DNA of 17,317 bases from Ardenticatenaceae bacterium (GCA_020634395.1 JACKBU010000047.1:1-17317), one strand, 5' to 3'. Positions 6,416 to 14,206 are shown, numbered from the stretch's first letter. Notes: a model not told the origin generated them from the sequence alone. Numbers and translations are program-made.

Positions 6416-7042
6416 ATGAATGCCCTCTCTCCTTCCCCTATTACCGCACTATTTCTGGATATTGGCGGCGTGCTGCTCAGCAACGGCTGGGACCACAACA
6501 TGCGCCGCCATGCTGCCGACGTTTACAAACTGGACTACGAAGAGCTAAACGAACGGCACCATCTGACCTTTGACACGTATGAAGAAGGCAAACTCAGCCT
6601 GGATGAATATTTGCGACGGGTGATTTTCTACACGGAACGGCCGTTCACTCTGGATAACTTCAAACAATTCATGTTCGCCCAATCCCACTCCTATCCCGAA
6701 ATGATCCGCCTTATCCAATCCGTCAAAAAGAACCATCACCTCAAAGTCGCGGCCGTCAGCAACGAGGGCCGCGAACTGACAGAATATCGCATTCGCCAGT
6801 TTCAACTCAATAACTTCATCGACTTCTTCATCGCCTCCAGCTTCGTCCACATCCGCAAACCCGATGCCGACATTTACCGCATCGCCCTGGATATTGCCCA
6901 GGTGCCGCCGGAACAGGTCGCTTACGTGGAAGACCGACCCATGTTTGTAGACGTCGCCGCCAGTCTGGGCATCCACGGCCTTCGCCACGTCGATTACCAA
7001 TCGACGGGCGCGGCCTTCAGGCAGTTGGGCCTGACAGCATAA
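6416..7042 (+). CDS. HAD-superfamily phosphatase (subfamily IA type)
   Basis: This encodes 208 residues of a haloacid-dehalogenase-fold hydrolase, probably a cytoplasmic phosphatase of a small sugar phosphate or nucleotide. Motif I is LFLDIGGVL with nucleophile D15. The second acid is replaced by Gly, as in the FDxGGVL group that includes the sugar phosphatase YihX. Motif II is AAVSNEG (S115), motif III is IRKPD (K148) and motif IV is VAYVEDR (E172, D173). A helical cap lies between motifs I and II. The ATG at 6416 was chosen because AAGGA lies 11 bases upstream and the motif I strand starts ten residues later; longer in-frame extensions overlap the lipoprotein gene. The gene faces the minus-strand oxidation operon, 44 bases away, and I see no clear terminator between them. 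Confidence 0.9.
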   Translation: MNALSPSPITALFLDIGGVLLSNGWDHNMRRHAADVYKLDYEELNERHHLTFDTYEEGKLSLDEYLRRVIFYTERPFTLDNFKQFMFAQSHSYPEMIRLIQSVKKNHHLKVAAVSNEGRELTEYRIRQFQLNNFIDFFIASSFVHIRKPDADIYRIALDIAQVPPEQVAYVEDRPMFVDVAASLGIHGLRHVDYQSTGAAFRQLGLTA

Positions 7043-7086
7043 AGTCTGGGACGAACTATTGGGCTAACTGAAACAAAATTCGGCTT

Positions 7087-7488
7087 TTATTCCACCCGGC
7101 GCACTTGGTAGCCAATCACCTCCAGCGGATCTGGACCGGTGTATTGGCTGCCCGCTTTTTCGCCGTAGTACAGGGAGAACAAGATGCCGCGCAGGCCAAA
7201 ATTGAGCTGCCGCATCAGAGAGGCTATTGTGCCGCTTTGGTCCGGCGTCACGGCCGTCATGCGTTCGATCAGCCAGCGCAGAACGGCCGTGGGCGCTACC
7301 GCCATCACCGCCAGGACCGTGTTCAGGGTGGCAATATCCTCCGCCGGGGCGTAGGCCACCAGATCATCCACTTTCTCGCTGCAGCCGTATTCGGAAAAAG
7401 AAGGCAGGCCGGCATCACCGGGAATCAGCATGTCGCCAATGCGGTTCAGGCCCCGCAAAGCGCGTGGGCTAAAATATTCTGAGGTCAT
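7087..7488 (-). CDS. Gluconate 2-dehydrogenase subunit 3-like protein
   Basis: This encodes 133 residues resembling the gluconate 2-dehydrogenase subunit 3 family, the small partner of membrane or periplasmic GMC-type dehydrogenases. The N-terminal part reads FSPRALRGLNRIGDMLIPGD, with the expected PGD motif, followed by helices and RQLNFGLRGILFSLYYGEK near the C-terminus. No Tat or Sec signal peptide is seen, unlike many family members, so it is probably cytoplasmic or carried by its partner. The start at 7488 was chosen over a longer frame to 7593 because that frame overlaps the GMC gene, and AGGAG lies about 9 bases before 7488. It is the last gene of a four-gene operon, starting five bases after the GMC stop. 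Confidence 0.65.
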   Translation of the reverse strand: MTSEYFSPRALRGLNRIGDMLIPGDAGLPSFSEYGCSEKVDDLVAYAPAEDIATLNTVLAVMAVAPTAVLRWLIERMTAVTPDQSGTIASLMRQLNFGLRGILFSLYYGEKAGSQYTGPDPLEVIGYQVRRVE

Positions 7489-7493
7489 CTGCT

Positions 7494-8882
7494 TCAACTC
7501 CTGGTCAATTGTTCGCTCAAACGCTGAGACAGGGCCATCACCGTCAGGGCCGGGTTGATACCCGGCGCGTTGGGATACAGGCTGGAATCGCACACGTAAA
7601 TGTTATCAAAGCCGCGTAGTTTGTAATCCGGCTCCACCACCGAGGTCGCCGGGTCCGTGCCCATGCGGCTGCCGCCCATCAGGTGCAGGCCAAAGTACAA
7701 GGGCGATTCGATAACCTGCCGCGCGCCGCTGGCCGCCAGAATTTCTTTCAGCACGGCCGTTCCGTCTTTCATGCGCCGCCGGTCCTGGTCGGTCAACTGC
7801 TTTTTGATGGCGAGACGGCCGTTTTTCCCCACTTCAATCTCCCCCGCGTTTTCATCCCGGATCGCCACTTCCGCGCAGGCCATGTGGCAATACTGGCGCA
7901 TGATCTCGTGATGGGCACGGCCGTATCCCGTAAACAGCAGCGCCGAGCTGGCCGGCCCCGCAAATACGTTCTCCAGCTTAAAGCCGCGCGGCCGGAAGCG
8001 CGGATCTTTAGAATTGACCGTCTGGAAATAGCCCTGATGGGCATTGATTTCTTCGTCGTAAATGGCAAAAAACATAAACTGCGGATGAGAGGCAAAATAC
8101 TTCCCCAGGGCCGGATAACGCGGCTTAAAACCGGAACGCAGCAGCACGGCCGTCGTGCCCAGCGCCCCACCCGACAAAATCAGGCGGCGGGCCTGGTACG
8201 TTTTGGCTGTGCCCGCCTGCGAGGCATGAACCCTTACCACCTCACCGGCCGGCTCCACCCATTCCACCTCCGTTTCCGTTACCAGCTCCAGGCCCAGCGC
8301 CTCCGCCGGACGAACAAACACCACCATGGAGCTTTGCTTGGAATCGCGGTGGCAGCCGTTCAGGCAACCAATGCAGTCGTTGCCTTCCTCCAGGCCGCAG
8401 TCAGCCTGGCCGCGGCGCAAATATTTCCACTCGTAGCCGCATGCCTCGCAGCCGGCCACAAATTTTTCGGCGTTCTGGTTGCGCTCCACGGCCGTAAACG
8501 TGTGCAGCGCCAATTTCGCCTCCACAGCGTCGTAGTACGGTGCCATGGCCGCCAGCGAGAAGAAATCAACGCCGCTCTCGGCCCGCCAATCGTCAAAGGC
8601 CACTTCGTCGAAGCGGTCCATCAACCCCTGGTTGACGATAGAACCGCCGCCCACCACCTTGCCGCGCAAAAAAGCCATCGAGGCATCGTGGCTCAGTTCA
8701 AAACCGCCGCCCCAATACATCTGCGCCGAAGCGTCCCCTTCCAGGCGGGGGAACGTTTCTTTGCGGAAATTTTTACCCGCCTCGATGAGCAGGCAGCGTG
8801 CCCCCGCCTGCGTGAGGTTGTAGGCCAGCAGGCCGCCGGCCGTGCCCGACCCGACAATTATGTAATCATAGGTCTCGCTCAT
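7494..8882 (-). CDS. GMC-family FAD-dependent oxidoreductase
   Basis: This encodes 462 residues that oxidise an alcohol group using FAD (glucose-methanol-choline family). The FAD-binding GSGTAG is at residues 11-16 after a beta-strand, with EAG at the end of the second strand. The family motif GKVVGGGSIVNQG is at 74-86. The C-terminal domain has the catalytic pair H400 (in LHLMGGSRMG) and N443 (in GINPALT). Six cysteines sit between residues 145 and 177 (C145, C148, C162, C170, C173, C177). A C-x2-C-x3-C pattern like this occurs in long-chain and sugar-alcohol oxidising members and may bind metal. ATG at 8882 overlaps the aldehyde dehydrogenase stop as ATGA and has AAGGAGAA just upstream, so an upstream in-frame ATG at 8945 was rejected. 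The substrate is unknown; its neighbours suggest the product is an aldehyde. Confidence 0.93.
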   Translation of the reverse strand: MSETYDYIIVGSGTAGGLLAYNLTQAGARCLLIEAGKNFRKETFPRLEGDASAQMYWGGGFELSHDASMAFLRGKVVGGGSIVNQGLMDRFDEVAFDDWRAESGVDFFSLAAMAPYYDAVEAKLALHTFTAVERNQNAEKFVAGCEACGYEWKYLRRGQADCGLEEGNDCIGCLNGCHRDSKQSSMVVFVRPAEALGLELVTETEVEWVEPAGEVVRVHASQAGTAKTYQARRLILSGGALGTTAVLLRSGFKPRYPALGKYFASHPQFMFFAIYDEEINAHQGYFQTVNSKDPRFRPRGFKLENVFAGPASSALLFTGYGRAHHEIMRQYCHMACAEVAIRDENAGEIEVGKNGRLAIKKQLTDQDRRRMKDGTAVLKEILAASGARQVIESPLYFGLHLMGGSRMGTDPATSVVEPDYKLRGFDNIYVCDSSLYPNAPGINPALTVMALSQRLSEQLTRS

Positions 8883-10438
8883 TGGATCTTCTCCTTGCTG
8901 CCCAGGCTGTCGAACGGCAGCGCCGATCGCAAAAAACCCACCCACGCGCGCGGCCGCCGGAAGAAGGCTTCCATCAGGCGGCCAAACAGGGCGTATTTGG
9001 TGGGCGTAAACGGATACCAGTGGGATTCGATGTGGTCGTTGTCACCGCCAATCATCAAGGCTTTGACGTTGGAGAAACCGAGCAGGCCCCAATCACCTTT
9101 GTAACGGCCGTAGCCGCTCGCCTTCACCCCGCCATAGGGCAGCGCCGGATTGGCTTCCGTCAGCATGTGGTTGTTGATGGCCACGTTGCCCACCTTCAGC
9201 GCCCGCGCTACCCGCTCCGCCCGCGCCAGGTCCGCCGACCAGACGCTGGCCCCCAGGCCATACGGGCTGTCGTTGGCCAGGGCAATCGCTTCCGCTTCGG
9301 TCTGGAATTTCATGATGGGCAGCACCGGGCCAAACGTTTCTTCGCGCCCCAGAGCCATCTCCTGCGTCACGTCCACCACCACCGTCGGCGGGAAAAAGAG
9401 GCTGTCCGGCTGGCGCGCCCCGCCGCATAGCACGTTGGCCCCGGCGGCCACCGCCTCGGCCAGCTGTTTTTCCACGATTTGCACCTGGAATTCGGCCGTC
9501 ATGGAACCCATGTCGCAGGTATCGGGCAAACGGCCGTCTTGCTTCGCCGTCGCTACCCGCAAATTCTGAGCAATCTTCACGGCTGCGGCCACAAACTCCT
9601 CGTAGATGGGTTCCTCGACGAAACAGCGTTCAACGGCCGTGCACGCCTGCCCCGCGTTGGTAAACGCCGCCCACACAATCCCGTTGGCCGCCTTCTCCAC
9701 CTCCACGTCCGCAAAAACGATGGCTGCATCTTTGCCGCCCAATTCCAACTCCACCGGGATCAGATGCTCGGCAGCGGCAGCCATCACCTGACGCCCGGCG
9801 CGGCTGGAGCCGGTGAAGTGGATTTTGTCCGGCCGCTGCTGGATCAGCCGCGCGCCCACCTCTTTACCGCCGTAGACAATCTGGATGGCGTCGGGCATAA
9901 AGCCTGCGCCGCGCATGATCTCCTCGTACAGCCCGCGCAGCGGCGTCACCTCCGACGGTTTGAAGACCACGGCGTTGCCCGCCAGAAAAGCCTGCAGCGA
10001 GGGCGTGAAGCACTGTACCAGCGGATAGTTCCACGGCGCAATCACCAGCACCGTACCCAACGGCTCAAAGACGATCTTCGACTTTTTGCCCAGCAGCACC
10101 AGCGGCGTGGGCGCTTTGCGATCGGCCAGAATTTTGGGCGCGGCGTCGCGGAAGTAGTCGATGCCGCCGCACACCTCGAACAGCTCATTGCTCAGCGCCT
10201 CGAAGCGGGTCTTGCCGGTCTCGGCCACCAGCCGGTCGATGATCGCCTCGCGGTGGGCCACCAGATAATCGCTGATTTTGACGATTTCCCGCGCCCGTTC
10301 GGCCACGGACATGGCCGCAATTTGCGGCTGCACGGCCCGCGCGCGCTGGAAAACGGCCGTCACCGTCTCATCGCCCGCCTCTTCCACCTCATACAAAAAC
10401 TGCCCCGTACGCGGATTATGCACCGCTAACGTTGCCAT
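8879..10438 (-). CDS. NAD(P)+-dependent aldehyde dehydrogenase
   Basis: This encodes 519 residues that convert an aldehyde to a carboxylate. Key positions are visible: N137 in APWNYP, K160 in VVFKPSE, the glycine motif FTGSSRAG (208-215), E232 in ELGGK and the nucleophile C266 in NAGQACTA. About 50 residues follow the normal end of the fold (after GLLGFSNVKALM). They include an aromatic and basic stretch reading LFGRLMEAFFRRPRAW, which may form a membrane-associating tail; that is inference. The start at 10438 has AAGGAGGAG four bases upstream. It begins 16 bases after the PLP-enzyme stop and overlaps the GMC gene by four bases, so the enzyme and the upstream alcohol oxidase are likely made in fixed ratio. 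Confidence 0.95.
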   Translation of the reverse strand: MATLAVHNPRTGQFLYEVEEAGDETVTAVFQRARAVQPQIAAMSVAERAREIVKISDYLVAHREAIIDRLVAETGKTRFEALSNELFEVCGGIDYFRDAAPKILADRKAPTPLVLLGKKSKIVFEPLGTVLVIAPWNYPLVQCFTPSLQAFLAGNAVVFKPSEVTPLRGLYEEIMRGAGFMPDAIQIVYGGKEVGARLIQQRPDKIHFTGSSRAGRQVMAAAAEHLIPVELELGGKDAAIVFADVEVEKAANGIVWAAFTNAGQACTAVERCFVEEPIYEEFVAAAVKIAQNLRVATAKQDGRLPDTCDMGSMTAEFQVQIVEKQLAEAVAAGANVLCGGARQPDSLFFPPTVVVDVTQEMALGREETFGPVLPIMKFQTEAEAIALANDSPYGLGASVWSADLARAERVARALKVGNVAINNHMLTEANPALPYGGVKASGYGRYKGDWGLLGFSNVKALMIGGDNDHIESHWYPFTPTKYALFGRLMEAFFRRPRAWVGFLRSALPFDSLGSKEKIQ

Positions 10439-10454
10439 ACGCTCCTCCTTATGT

Positions 10455-11660
10455 CTACAAAAAACAACGGCCGTCGCCCCGATACGTGGGCACTGTGTCC
10501 ACGATACGGCCGTCAGCCACCAAAATCAACTCGTTAAACCGCTCGCACAATTCCCCGGCCTTGGCGTGGCGCATAAACACCGGCGCGCCCAGGCCCAGTT
10601 TCTCCGCTCCCTCGTAGAGGATGGGCGTTTGCACTTCGCCCGCCCCTTCAAACTTGCTCAATCTGGCCCCGGCGGGCAGGTAGGGTTCCGGCAGCCGGTC
10701 GGCCCCGGCCTGGCCGGAAGCGACGTAGCCGCCGCCCAGACAGGTATACACCCCGGCCGCCGGCTGGCGCACGACCTCGATGGCAAAGCCGGCCGCCGGT
10801 TCGTAGTGGTACTCGGCGTAGCGGCTGAACAGCGCCGGGCAGTAAAAGGCCGATCCGGCCGTCACTTCGGTGACGCGGCTTTCGGCGGCGCTGCTGTGCA
10901 GGCTGCCGCTGCCGCCCGCGTTGACAAAGCGCAACTCGAACCCGGCCGACTGCAGGGCTTGCAGTACGGCCGTGCGCCGTGCCGCCACCTCGGGGATAGA
11001 CTGCCGCTTGAGCCGCCGTTTGACCCGGTTCATCACCGCCCCGCCTGGATCGTCGTCGGTAACCCCGGCGATTTGCGCCTCGTAACCCATCACGCCGTCC
11101 AGGTGCAGGCGGGCGCTGGCGCGGATGGCTTCGGCGACGGCTAGAACGGCCGTGCCGGTGCGCAAATCGGAGCGCTGCACGCCAAACAGCAGCCGCCCGC
11201 CCAGGTGGCGCGTGGCCATGTCCAGGTCCAGGCAGACGGGCAGGTCGACTGCCTGCGCTTTTGCCAGTTCGTCCAGGCGGCGCACGTGGTCCAGGCTGTC
11301 GACCATGAGGGTGATGCGGCTGCCGGCGGCGATTTGTTCGAGAACGGCCGTCACGTGCTGCGGCTCAATCGTGGGGTAGGCCACCAGCAAATCGTCGAAG
11401 CCCTGCTGCGCCAGCCACACCGCCTCCGGCGCGATGAAACAGAGCAGCCCCTGAAAGCGCGGATCGCTGTCCAGAATGCGCCGCAAAATGTGGCGGCAGC
11501 GCACCGACTTTGAGCCAACGCGAATGCGCTTGTCGGCGCTGTAGGCTAGCACCTGCCGCACGTTAAAATCCAGGGCATCCAGATCCACGTAGGCAAACGG
11601 TTTCGGCCGCCCGGCAAACAAAGTGGCATATGTGGTGTAATCGGGTGATGGGAAACTCAT
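10455..11660 (-). CDS. PLP-dependent alanine racemase-fold enzyme (D-amino acid deaminase/aldolase-like)
   Basis: This encodes 401 residues of a fold-type III PLP enzyme in the D-serine dehydratase / D-threonine aldolase-like group. The N-terminal barrel reads AYVDLDALDFNVRQ with K51 in RVGSKSVR as the probable PLP lysine. Later barrel strands include DLPVCLDLDMATRHLGGR and LHLDGVMGYEAQIAG, and VNAGGSGSLHSS would bind the PLP phosphate. The C-terminal beta domain contains RHAKAGE (H365) and VPTYRGDG, typical of proteins annotated amino acid deaminase rather than D-threonine aldolase, which has a HxD...CP metal site. The start at 11660 is preceded by GGAGGAG at 11674-11680, a little far at 13 bases. 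It heads the operon with the aldehyde and alcohol oxidising enzymes. Its reaction is not settled. Confidence 0.85.
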   Translation of the reverse strand: MSFPSPDYTTYATLFAGRPKPFAYVDLDALDFNVRQVLAYSADKRIRVGSKSVRCRHILRRILDSDPRFQGLLCFIAPEAVWLAQQGFDDLLVAYPTIEPQHVTAVLEQIAAGSRITLMVDSLDHVRRLDELAKAQAVDLPVCLDLDMATRHLGGRLLFGVQRSDLRTGTAVLAVAEAIRASARLHLDGVMGYEAQIAGVTDDDPGGAVMNRVKRRLKRQSIPEVAARRTAVLQALQSAGFELRFVNAGGSGSLHSSAAESRVTEVTAGSAFYCPALFSRYAEYHYEPAAGFAIEVVRQPAAGVYTCLGGGYVASGQAGADRLPEPYLPAGARLSKFEGAGEVQTPILYEGAEKLGLGAPVFMRHAKAGELCERFNELILVADGRIVDTVPTYRGDGRCFL

Positions 11661-11716
11661 TGGCAAACCATTTCTCCTCCGTCCGGCGAACTGCCCCACT
11701 CCTCACCCCCGGCCCT

Positions 11717-11722
11717 AGTGTA
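11717..11722 (-). promoter_or_regulatory. Possible -10 of the four-gene minus-strand operon
   Basis: On the minus strand TACACT follows GTGC, a fair -10 about 57 bases upstream of the PLP-enzyme start. No convincing -35 is seen 17 bases further up. The rest of the divergent gap (11661-11886) holds one ACGGCCGT octamer at 11774 and the CTCTGCGT repeat at 11841. Confidence 0.25.
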
Positions 11723-11838
11723 GCACTTTTTTACCGGATTTGGCGGCCTTTGGCGGCGACTTTGCTTTGGCAAACGGCCGTCTGCGGATAAGATAGGCGC
11801 AGCATTGGCAGCGGGACCTTGAATGAAACCCTTTCACA

Positions 11839-11870
11839 TTCTCTGCGTCTCTGCGCCTTGCGTTAAAAAT
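11839..11870 (+). repeat. CTCTGCGTCTCTGCGCC repeat-like intergenic element
   Basis: A short tandem of TCTCTGCG units ending in CTTGCGTTAAAAAT sits just before the ribosome binding site of the prolyl oligopeptidase gene. I recall very similar CTCTGCGT tracts as dispersed intergenic repeats in many environmental genomes. Only one copy is in this window, so its repeat nature here is unproven. Confidence 0.4.
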
Positions 11871-11886
11871 TTTCCGAGGAGCACCT

Positions 11887-13944
11887 ATGACCCCGACCCG
11901 TACCTTTCAGTATCCCCCGGCCCGCCGCGCTGATGTGGTGGAAGCGTATCACGGCACGGCCGTTTCCGACCCCTACCGCTGGCTGGAAGACCCCCACTCC
12001 GCCGAAACCCAGGCCTTCGTCGCCGCGCAAAACGAGCTAACCCACGGCTTCATCGACGAACTGCCCGTGCGCGCCGCCTGGCAGGAACGGCTGACCGCCC
12101 TGTGGAACTATGCCAAAGTCTCGCCGCCGGTCGTGCGAAACGGCCGTTTCTTCTTCCAGCGCAACGACGGCCTGCAAAACCAGGCCGTTCTCTACCGGCA
12201 AGATGGCCCGGACGGCCGTCCTACGCCCCTGCTCGACCCCAACACCCTCAGCGAAGACGGCACGGTGGCGCTGATCAACCAGTCGTACACGAAGGACGGC
12301 CGTTTGCTGGCCTATTCCCTCTCCGCCAGCGGCAGCGACTGGCAAGAAATCCACGTCCGCGACACCGAAACCGGCCAGGATACCGGCGACCGCATCCAAT
12401 GGTGCAAATTCACCAACGCTGCCTGGCTGCCGGACAATTCCGGCTTTTTCTACGCTCGCTATCCCGCCCCCGGCGAAATGCCCGACGCGCCGCCCAGCAC
12501 CCATCAACGCGTCTATTTCCACCGCCTGGGCACGCCGCAAAGCGCCGATGCACTGGTCTATTCCCGCCCGGACGCGCCGGACCTGGGCTTTGCGCCGGAG
12601 TTGAGCAAAGACGGCCGTTACCTCATCCTCACCGTCTGGGAAGGCACCGACGTCCGCAACCGCGTCTACTACCGCGATCTGTCCGCTGGCGACGATTTTG
12701 TGCGCCTGATCGACGTGATGGAGGCCAAACACGATTTTCTGACCAACGACGGCCCCGTTTTCTACTTCATCACCGATTTGGAGGCGGCAAACGGCCGTAT
12801 CCTGGCCATCGACATCTCCCAGCCCGACCGGGCCAACTGGCGCGAGATTGTGCCGGAGCAGGAGGATGTGGTGGAAACGGCCGTCGTCGTCCACGACGAA
12901 TTCATCATCGATTACCTGCACCACGCCCACCACCGCCTGCGCCGCTTTGCCCTGGATGGCGCGCCGCGCGGCGACATCGCCCTGCCCACCCTCGGCTCCG
13001 TCGCCCTGCTCACCGGCAAGCGCGCCCACGACGCGCTCTACTTCGTCTTCCAATCCTTCCTCTACCCGCCCACCGTCTGCCGCTTCGATTTTGCCACACA
13101 AGAACTCAGCATCTGGCATCAGCCTCAGGTGGCCTTCGACCCCGCCGCCTACGAAACGACCCAGGTCTTCTACGAATCCAAAGACGGCACGCGCGTGCCC
13201 ATGTTCCTCACCCACAAAAAGGATTTGCCGCGTGATGGCGACAATCCCACCCTGCTCTATGGTTACGGCGGCTTTAACATCAGCCTGCCGCCGCTGTTTG
13301 CCCCCACGCGGCTGGCCTGGCTGGAGCAGGGCGGCGTGTACGCCCAGGCCAACCTGCGCGGCGGCACAGAATACGGCGAAGCGTGGCATCAGGCGGGCAT
13401 GTTGGACCGCAAACAAAACGTCTTCGATGATTTTATTGCGGCGGCGGAGTGGTTGATTGATCAGGGGTACACACGGCCGTCACGTCTGGCCATCGAAGGG
13501 CGCAGCAACGGCGGCCTGCTGGTCGCCGCCTGCCTGCTACAGCGCCCCGATTTATACGGTGCGGTCCACTGCGGCGTGCCCGTCATCGACATGCTGCGCT
13601 ACCACAAATTCACCGCCGGGCGCTACTGGACCGGCGAATACGGCAACGCCGAGGAAAACGCCGACCATTTTCGCTTTATGATGGCCTACTCGCCGCTGCA
13701 CAACGTGCGCGCCAGGGTCAGCTATCCGCCCACCCTCATCACCACCGCCGAAACCGACGACCGCGTGGTGCCCATGCACGCCGAAAAATTCGCCGCCACC
13801 CTGCAAGCCGCCGACGCGGGCCATCATCCCCTGCTGCTGCGCGTGGAAACCAAAGCCGGCCACGGCCTGGGCAAACCCACCGGCAAGCTCATCGAAGAAG
13901 CCGCCGACGTGTACAGCTTCCTCTGGACCATGCTGCACAGTTGA
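11887..13944 (+). CDS. Prolyl oligopeptidase (peptidase family S9A)
   Basis: This encodes 685 residues, the normal length for a serine peptidase that cuts short peptides after proline. The N-terminus has the family signature DPYRWLEDPHSAET. A seven-bladed propeller region (about 70-420) is followed by the alpha/beta-hydrolase domain. Catalytic residues are S540 in GRSNGG, the Asp of TDDRVVP (623-629) and H659 in KAGHG, and their spacing matches characterised S9A enzymes. LYGYGGFNISLPP precedes the catalytic domain. No signal peptide is seen, so it is probably cytoplasmic. ATG at 11887 has GAGGAG five bases upstream. It stands alone: the gene before is divergent, and a heptamer repeat follows the stop. 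Eight ACGGCCGT octamers fall in the gene and appear in the protein as TAV, NGR, DGR and RP. Confidence 0.96.
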   Translation: MTPTRTFQYPPARRADVVEAYHGTAVSDPYRWLEDPHSAETQAFVAAQNELTHGFIDELPVRAAWQERLTALWNYAKVSPPVVRNGRFFFQRNDGLQNQAVLYRQDGPDGRPTPLLDPNTLSEDGTVALINQSYTKDGRLLAYSLSASGSDWQEIHVRDTETGQDTGDRIQWCKFTNAAWLPDNSGFFYARYPAPGEMPDAPPSTHQRVYFHRLGTPQSADALVYSRPDAPDLGFAPELSKDGRYLILTVWEGTDVRNRVYYRDLSAGDDFVRLIDVMEAKHDFLTNDGPVFYFITDLEAANGRILAIDISQPDRANWREIVPEQEDVVETAVVVHDEFIIDYLHHAHHRLRRFALDGAPRGDIALPTLGSVALLTGKRAHDALYFVFQSFLYPPTVCRFDFATQELSIWHQPQVAFDPAAYETTQVFYESKDGTRVPMFLTHKKDLPRDGDNPTLLYGYGGFNISLPPLFAPTRLAWLEQGGVYAQANLRGGTEYGEAWHQAGMLDRKQNVFDDFIAAAEWLIDQGYTRPSRLAIEGRSNGGLLVAACLLQRPDLYGAVHCGVPVIDMLRYHKFTAGRYWTGEYGNAEENADHFRFMMAYSPLHNVRARVSYPPTLITTAETDDRVVPMHAEKFAATLQAADAGHHPLLLRVETKAGHGLGKPTGKLIEEAADVYSFLWTMLHS

Positions 13945-13950
13945 GAGACA

Positions 13951-14003
13951 AGAGATTGAAGACTGGAGACTGGGCAGTCTCTAGTCTCCAGTCTCCAATC
14001 TCT
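13951..14003 (+). repeat. Heptamer-based inverted repeat, copy 1
   Basis: Repeating 7-mers of the type GGAGACT on the left arm and AGTCTCC on the right arm form a 21-bp stem with one mismatch (13951-13971 with 13983-14003). It begins 7 bases after the prolyl oligopeptidase stop. The 25 bases at 13976-14000 are identical to 15189-15213 in copy 2. The T-run expected of a terminator is missing. Confidence 0.85.
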
Positions 14004-14050
14004 ACTCCTCCCCTTAACCCCGGTTAACTTTAAACTGAACCCATCCTTAA

Positions 14051-14084
14051 TGACAATTGTCCCAGGCCAGCCTGACAAATGTCA
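14051..14084. promoter_or_regulatory. Two palindromes of the form TGACA-WW-TGTCA upstream of the feo promoter
   Basis: TGACAATTGTCC (14051-14062) and TGACAAATGTCA (14073-14084) share the pattern TGACA, two A/T bases, TGTCA, and their starts are 22 bases apart, about two helical turns. The second abuts the putative -35 at 14085. BlaI/CopY-type repressors bind a related ACA-NN-TGT core, but the identity of the binding protein is inference. Confidence 0.4.
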
Positions 14085-14113
14085 TTGCCGCAGGCTTGCC
14101 TGTGCCGTAATAT
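14085..14113 (+). promoter_or_regulatory. Putative promoter of the dtxR-feo operon
   Basis: TTGCCG (14085-14090) and TAATAT (14108-14113) are separated by 17 bases; each matches four of six consensus bases. The start point would be near 14120, inside the first DtxR-like box, and leave an untranslated leader of about 87 bases. Confidence 0.45.
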
Positions 14114-14126
14114 AAGGCTATCCTTA
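14113..14126 (+). promoter_or_regulatory. DtxR-like operator 1
   Basis: TAAGGCTATCCTTA is an imperfect palindrome overlapping the end of the -10 and the expected start point. It aligns base for base with the second box at 14138-14151 (common form TWAGGYWAKCCTTA) and with the core of the DtxR/IdeR consensus TTAGGTTAGCCT. Repression by the iron-loaded product of the next gene would be autoregulation. Confidence 0.5.
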
Positions 14127-14137
14127 TGATTAAGGTT

Positions 14138-14151
14138 TTAGGTAAGCCTTA
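14138..14151 (+). promoter_or_regulatory. DtxR-like operator 2
   Basis: TTAGGTAAGCCTTA lies within the larger near-palindrome TTTTAGGTAAGCCTTAAAA (14136-14154). Its left half is the consensus DtxR half-site TTAGGT. Its centre lies 25 bases from box 1. Confidence 0.55.
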
Positions 14152-14155
14152 AAAT

Positions 14156-14188
14156 AAACCTGACAGGTCGCGGAGACCTGTCAGGTTT
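14156..14188 (+). repeat. 14-bp perfect inverted repeat in the dtxR leader
   Basis: AAACCTGACAGGTC (14156-14169) pairs perfectly with 14175-14188 around the loop GCGGA. It resembles a terminator stem but is followed by TTGTG rather than a T-run, and it ends 18 bases before the dtxR ATG. It may be a dispersed palindromic repeat or a leader structure. Confidence 0.75.
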
Positions 14189-14206
14189 TGTGAAAGACAC
14201 AGGTTC

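Noticed and set aside
7683..9104. A 473-codon plus-strand frame across the GMC and aldehyde dehydrogenase genes
   Set aside because: It is antisense to two genes with intact catalytic motifs and straddles their junction; the product is Arg/His-rich with no family.
12037..13416. A 459-codon minus-strand frame opposite the prolyl oligopeptidase gene
   Set aside because: It is a mirror frame of a convincing S9A peptidase, is rich in Val/Gly/Ala without motifs, and has no ribosome binding site.
13951..14003. Intrinsic terminator of the prolyl oligopeptidase gene
   Set aside because: The inverted repeat is strong but lacks a following T-run, and the same sequence occurs inside the feo operon where a terminator would be harmful; treated as a repeat.
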